Shown here: piece by piece, positions 61,607-64,000 of the stretch | Numbering within the stretch: position 1 is the stretch's first letter | Layout: the number at the start of each line of letters is the position of its first letter | NCBI GenBank assembly: GCA_964627795.1 | Contig: CAZVLF010000004.1 | Span: forward strand, 97,758-161,757 | Length of the DNA: 64,000 nucleotides | Source: CANDYO01 sp964627795 | Lineage (GTDB): Bacteria > Pseudomonadota > Alphaproteobacteria > Rickettsiales > CANDYO01 | Reading direction: 5' to 3' | Translations under genes and position numbers: made by a program | Notes under the pieces: generated by a model | The model's input: only the letters and a program-made list of their open reading frames with translations | The model's database searches: none | What the model was told of the DNA's origin: nothing

Positions 61607-63859
61607 ATGTTTTCTAAAAACTTTGAAATAACTTTAAGAAAAGCTTTTGATATAGCTATCTCTTATAAGCATGCGTATACAACATTAGAGCATCTTTTAT
61701 TAGCATTAATTGAAGATCCAGATGCTAATGGTGCATTGCTTAAATCTTCTGCAAATATTGCTCTTATAACTCAAAAGATAAATAATTTTTTAGCTAGTGA
61801 ACTGCAATCAATCATTTTAGAAGAGGTTCAAGAAAGTAAGCCCTCTTTAGTTTTACGTAAAGTTATACATAGAGCTTCATCAACAGCACAAGCTTCAGGT
61901 TTTAGTGAGATGAATGGAATATGGGTTCTGGCAGAGTTAATGGATGAAACAGATTCTTTCGCAGCTTTATTTTTAAAAGAGCAAAATGTAAATAAAAAAG
62001 AAATACTAAAAAAGACTGTTTTTTCCCCAAATTCTGCTAGGTCATCATTAAGTATTCAATCAGTTCAGCAAACAGGGGAAGAAAAGACTGAGCCAAATCA
62101 AGATGTTTTATCTTTATATTGTACTAACCTAAATAAGCTTGCTGAAGAAAATAAAATCGATTCAATAATAGGAAGGGATGCCGAAGTTCAAAGAGCAGTG
62201 GAAATACTAAGTAGAAGAAATAAAAATAATCCACTTCTTGTAGGTGAACCAGGGGTAGGTAAAACAGCTATTGCTGAAGGCTTAGCCCTTAGTATTGTTA
62301 AAAATCAAGTTCCAGATTCTTTAAAAGGTGCTACGGTTTTTTCTCTTGATTTAGGAGCTTTAGTTGCGGGAACAAGATTTAGAGGTGATTTTGAAGAGAG
62401 ATTAAAGCTGGTTTTAAAGAAAATTCAAGAAATTCCACTTTCAATATTATTTATTGATGAAATTCATACCATAATAGGAGCAGGCTCTAACCAAGGAGGT
62501 TCCCTAGATGCAGGCAATCTATTGAAACCTGCTTTAGCTAGAAGTAACCTTAGATGTATGGGAGCAACTACTTTTAAGGAATATCAGCTTTATTTTGAAA
62601 AAGATGCTGCCTTAGCAAGAAGATTCCAAAAAGTGGTTGTTGATGAGCCAACCGTAGAAACATCTATATTAATGCTTAAGGGAATTAAGTCTTTTTATGA
62701 GAAACATCATAATGTCACTTACACTGAAGAAGCAATTGAAGAATGTGTAAAGCTATCTCATCGTTTTATTAATGATCGTAGATTGCCAGATAAGGCCATA
62801 GATGTTATGGATGAAGCAGGTGCATACTGTAAACTTAATAATATTAAAGTTGTAAGTGAAGAAGTTGTTGAAAATATAATTGCTAAAATTTCTCATCTTC
62901 CAACTAAAACTGTTGCTCAAGAAGATGCTGAACAAGTTAGAAATCTTGCTAGCCATCTAAAAACAGTTATTTTTGGTCAAGATAAAGCTATTGATGATTT
63001 AGTTTCGATTATAAAATTAGATAAAGCAGGGCTTAGACACCATGAAAAGCCTACAGGATGTTATCTTTTTTCAGGACCTTCAGGTGTGGGTAAAACTGAA
63101 TTAGCTAGAGAAGTTGCCAAAGCTTTAGGAATGAACTTATTACGTTTTGATATGTCAGAATATATGGAAAAGCATTCTGTTTCTCGTCTTATTGGAGCAC
63201 CTCCAGGATATATAGGTTTTGATCAAGCTGGCTTATTAACAGAAAGAGTAAGAAAAGCACCTTATTCATTGGTATTGCTTGATGAAATTGAAAAAGCTCA
63301 TCCAGATATTCATAACATTCTTTTGCAGATTATGGATTATGGCAAATTAACAGATAGTAACGGGGTAACTGTAAATTTTACTAGTACTATAATTATTATG
63401 ACAACCAATGCAGGAGTTGCAATCAATAAGCATAATATTGGCTTTAATGAATTAAAGCAGATTGTTAACAATACAAGAGAGTCTAATGAACATATAAATA
63501 GAAGTTTTTCTCCTGAGTTTCGTAATCGTTTGGATGCAATAATTGAATTTTCTTCGCTTTCAGAAGCTGTAATAAATAGAATTGTTGATAAATATATAAA
63601 AGAGCTAGAAAATCAGTTAGCTGAAAAGCATATAAGTATTATAGTTGACCAAGCAGCAAGAGATTTTCTTGCTGATTTTGGATTTAACAGTTATAGTGGT
63701 GCAAGAGAGCTGGAGAAAATAATAGATAAAAAATTAAAACAGCCTTTAGCTGAAGAGATTTTATCTGAAAGATTAAAAGAAAACTCTAAGTTCAAAATAG
63801 AATATGATTTTACTAAAAATCAACTGAATTTTATTTATGAAGAGCTAGTTCCTGCATAA
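61607..63859 (+). CDS. clpA: ATP-dependent Clp protease ATP-binding subunit ClpA
   Basis: A 750-residue unfoldase. N-domain (1-140) for ClpS/substrate contacts, AAA-1 with Walker A GEPGVGKTAIAEG and GTRFRGDFEERLK, a short linker rather than the long ClpB middle domain, AAA-2 with GPSGVGKTELAREV and DMSEYMEKHSVSRLIGAPPGYIGFDQ. The IGF in NKHNIGFNE is the ClpP-docking loop, so it feeds ClpP. Shine-Dalgarno AGGAAAG precedes ATG 61607. The adaptor gene clpS, which often lies directly upstream, is absent here: ppdK ends 61 bases before. Start and length are normal. Confidence 0.97.
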   Translation: MFSKNFEITLRKAFDIAISYKHAYTTLEHLLLALIEDPDANGALLKSSANIALITQKINNFLASELQSIILEEVQESKPSLVLRKVIHRASSTAQASGFSEMNGIWVLAELMDETDSFAALFLKEQNVNKKEILKKTVFSPNSARSSLSIQSVQQTGEEKTEPNQDVLSLYCTNLNKLAEENKIDSIIGRDAEVQRAVEILSRRNKNNPLLVGEPGVGKTAIAEGLALSIVKNQVPDSLKGATVFSLDLGALVAGTRFRGDFEERLKLVLKKIQEIPLSILFIDEIHTIIGAGSNQGGSLDAGNLLKPALARSNLRCMGATTFKEYQLYFEKDAALARRFQKVVVDEPTVETSILMLKGIKSFYEKHHNVTYTEEAIEECVKLSHRFINDRRLPDKAIDVMDEAGAYCKLNNIKVVSEEVVENIIAKISHLPTKTVAQEDAEQVRNLASHLKTVIFGQDKAIDDLVSIIKLDKAGLRHHEKPTGCYLFSGPSGVGKTELAREVAKALGMNLLRFDMSEYMEKHSVSRLIGAPPGYIGFDQAGLLTERVRKAPYSLVLLDEIEKAHPDIHNILLQIMDYGKLTDSNGVTVNFTSTIIIMTTNAGVAINKHNIGFNELKQIVNNTRESNEHINRSFSPEFRNRLDAIIEFSSLSEAVINRIVDKYIKELENQLAEKHISIIVDQAARDFLADFGFNSYSGARELEKIIDKKLKQPLAEEILSERLKENSKFKIEYDFTKNQLNFIYEELVPA

Positions 63860-63884
63860 AAATTAAAAAAGTGCAAAAGAATAG

Positions 63885-63913
63885 TTGATTTTTAAAATTA
63901 GATAGTATATTTT
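63885..63913 (+). promoter_or_regulatory. Probable promoter of tRNA-Glu
   Basis: TTGATT (63885-63890) and TATTTT (63908-63913) are 17 bp apart. The -10 would place transcription start about 10 bases upstream of the tRNA 5' end. A moderate match only. Confidence 0.4.
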
Positions 63914-63932
63914 GATGGCTCGCTGAATTAAA

Positions 63933-64000
63933 GGCCCCTTCGTCTAGCGGTTAGGACATCACCCTTTCACGGTGGGAACACGGGTTCGATTCCCGTAGGG
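63933..64000 (+). tRNA. tRNA-Glu (anticodon TTC), 3' end outside window
   Basis: The first 68 bases of a tRNA are visible: acceptor GGCCCCT at 63933, D-arm CGTCTAGCGGTTAGGAC, anticodon loop CTTTCAC with TTC, T-arm CGGGTTCGATTCCCG, and the start of the 3' acceptor strand AGGG. The D-loop and anticodon are those of tRNA-Glu. Confidence 0.95.

Noticed and set aside
1..64000. CRISPR arrays, integrases, insertion sequences or prophage genes
   Set aside because: No regularly spaced repeats, transposase, integrase or phage structural genes were seen.

Overview
The window is a chromosomal segment of a low-GC (roughly 30 % by eye) alphaproteobacterium, most likely of the order Rickettsiales or a similar host-associated lineage. 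The pointers are a C4-pathway 5-aminolevulinate synthase next to a CtaA-type haem A synthase, a 7Fe FdxA ferredoxin, the ihfA-merR pair, TrmFO, an alphaproteobacterial aspartate/prephenate aminotransferase, pyruvate phosphate dikinase, short or overlapping intergenic gaps, and large hypothetical proteins of the kind seen in intracellular bacteria. The genus cannot be fixed from the sequence alone.

Layout. 1-2956: 3' end of ftsY, then a queuosine block (yhhQ-tgt) and a GNAT acetyltransferase. 3039-5788: overlapping ihfA, merR and recG. 5820-6988: nrdB with a paired NrdR-box operator, a promoter and a terminator. 7023-7350: a decayed glycine-rich gene. 7465-9199 (minus): ubiG and an RND adaptor. 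9313-12600: alaS and pal. 12700-19347 (minus): hemH, a COG3380 flavoprotein and three different photolyase/cryptochrome-family genes, apparently one operon. 19348-20372: 1 kb without an intact gene. 20373-23975: ctaA, hemA and an outer-membrane porin. 24083-26594: trmFO and an aminotransferase, convergent and overlapping. 26692-29199: a TPR-methyltransferase, mlaA, mlaC and tRNA-Val. 29210-38490 (mostly minus): an unknown gene, clpB, prmC, a polyprenyl synthase (plus strand), fdxA, htpG and a 549-residue unknown. 38645-41857: an ankyrin-like small protein, folC and a fourth photolyase. 42149-46012: tRNA-Ser, a flavin reductase with a dioxygenase-like partner, fabI, a cation diffusion facilitator and tadA. 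46019-53144 (minus): a 1949-residue NACHT-like/HEAT protein and an FKBP protein upstream of it. 53288-63859: gltX, lolA, trmB, glyQ, glyS, ppdK and clpA. 63933-end: a truncated tRNA-Glu.

How they fit together. Most genes are housekeeping: translation and tRNA modification (alaS, gltX, glyQS, tgt, trmFO, trmB, tadA, prmC), envelope (pal, lolA, mlaA, mlaC, porin), haem (hemA, ctaA, hemH), proteostasis (clpA, clpB, htpG) and DNA metabolism (nrdB, recG, ihfA). Four accessory themes stand out. First, a probable light-damage defence set: four photolyase-family proteins, a COG3380 flavoprotein and ferrochelatase. Second, a queuosine-salvage pair whose Tgt lacks the usual bacterial LAVGE substrate motif and looks suited to queuine itself. 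Third, a giant degenerate NACHT/HEAT protein with membrane-like C-terminal helices. Fourth, several lineage-specific unknowns that could act at the host interface.
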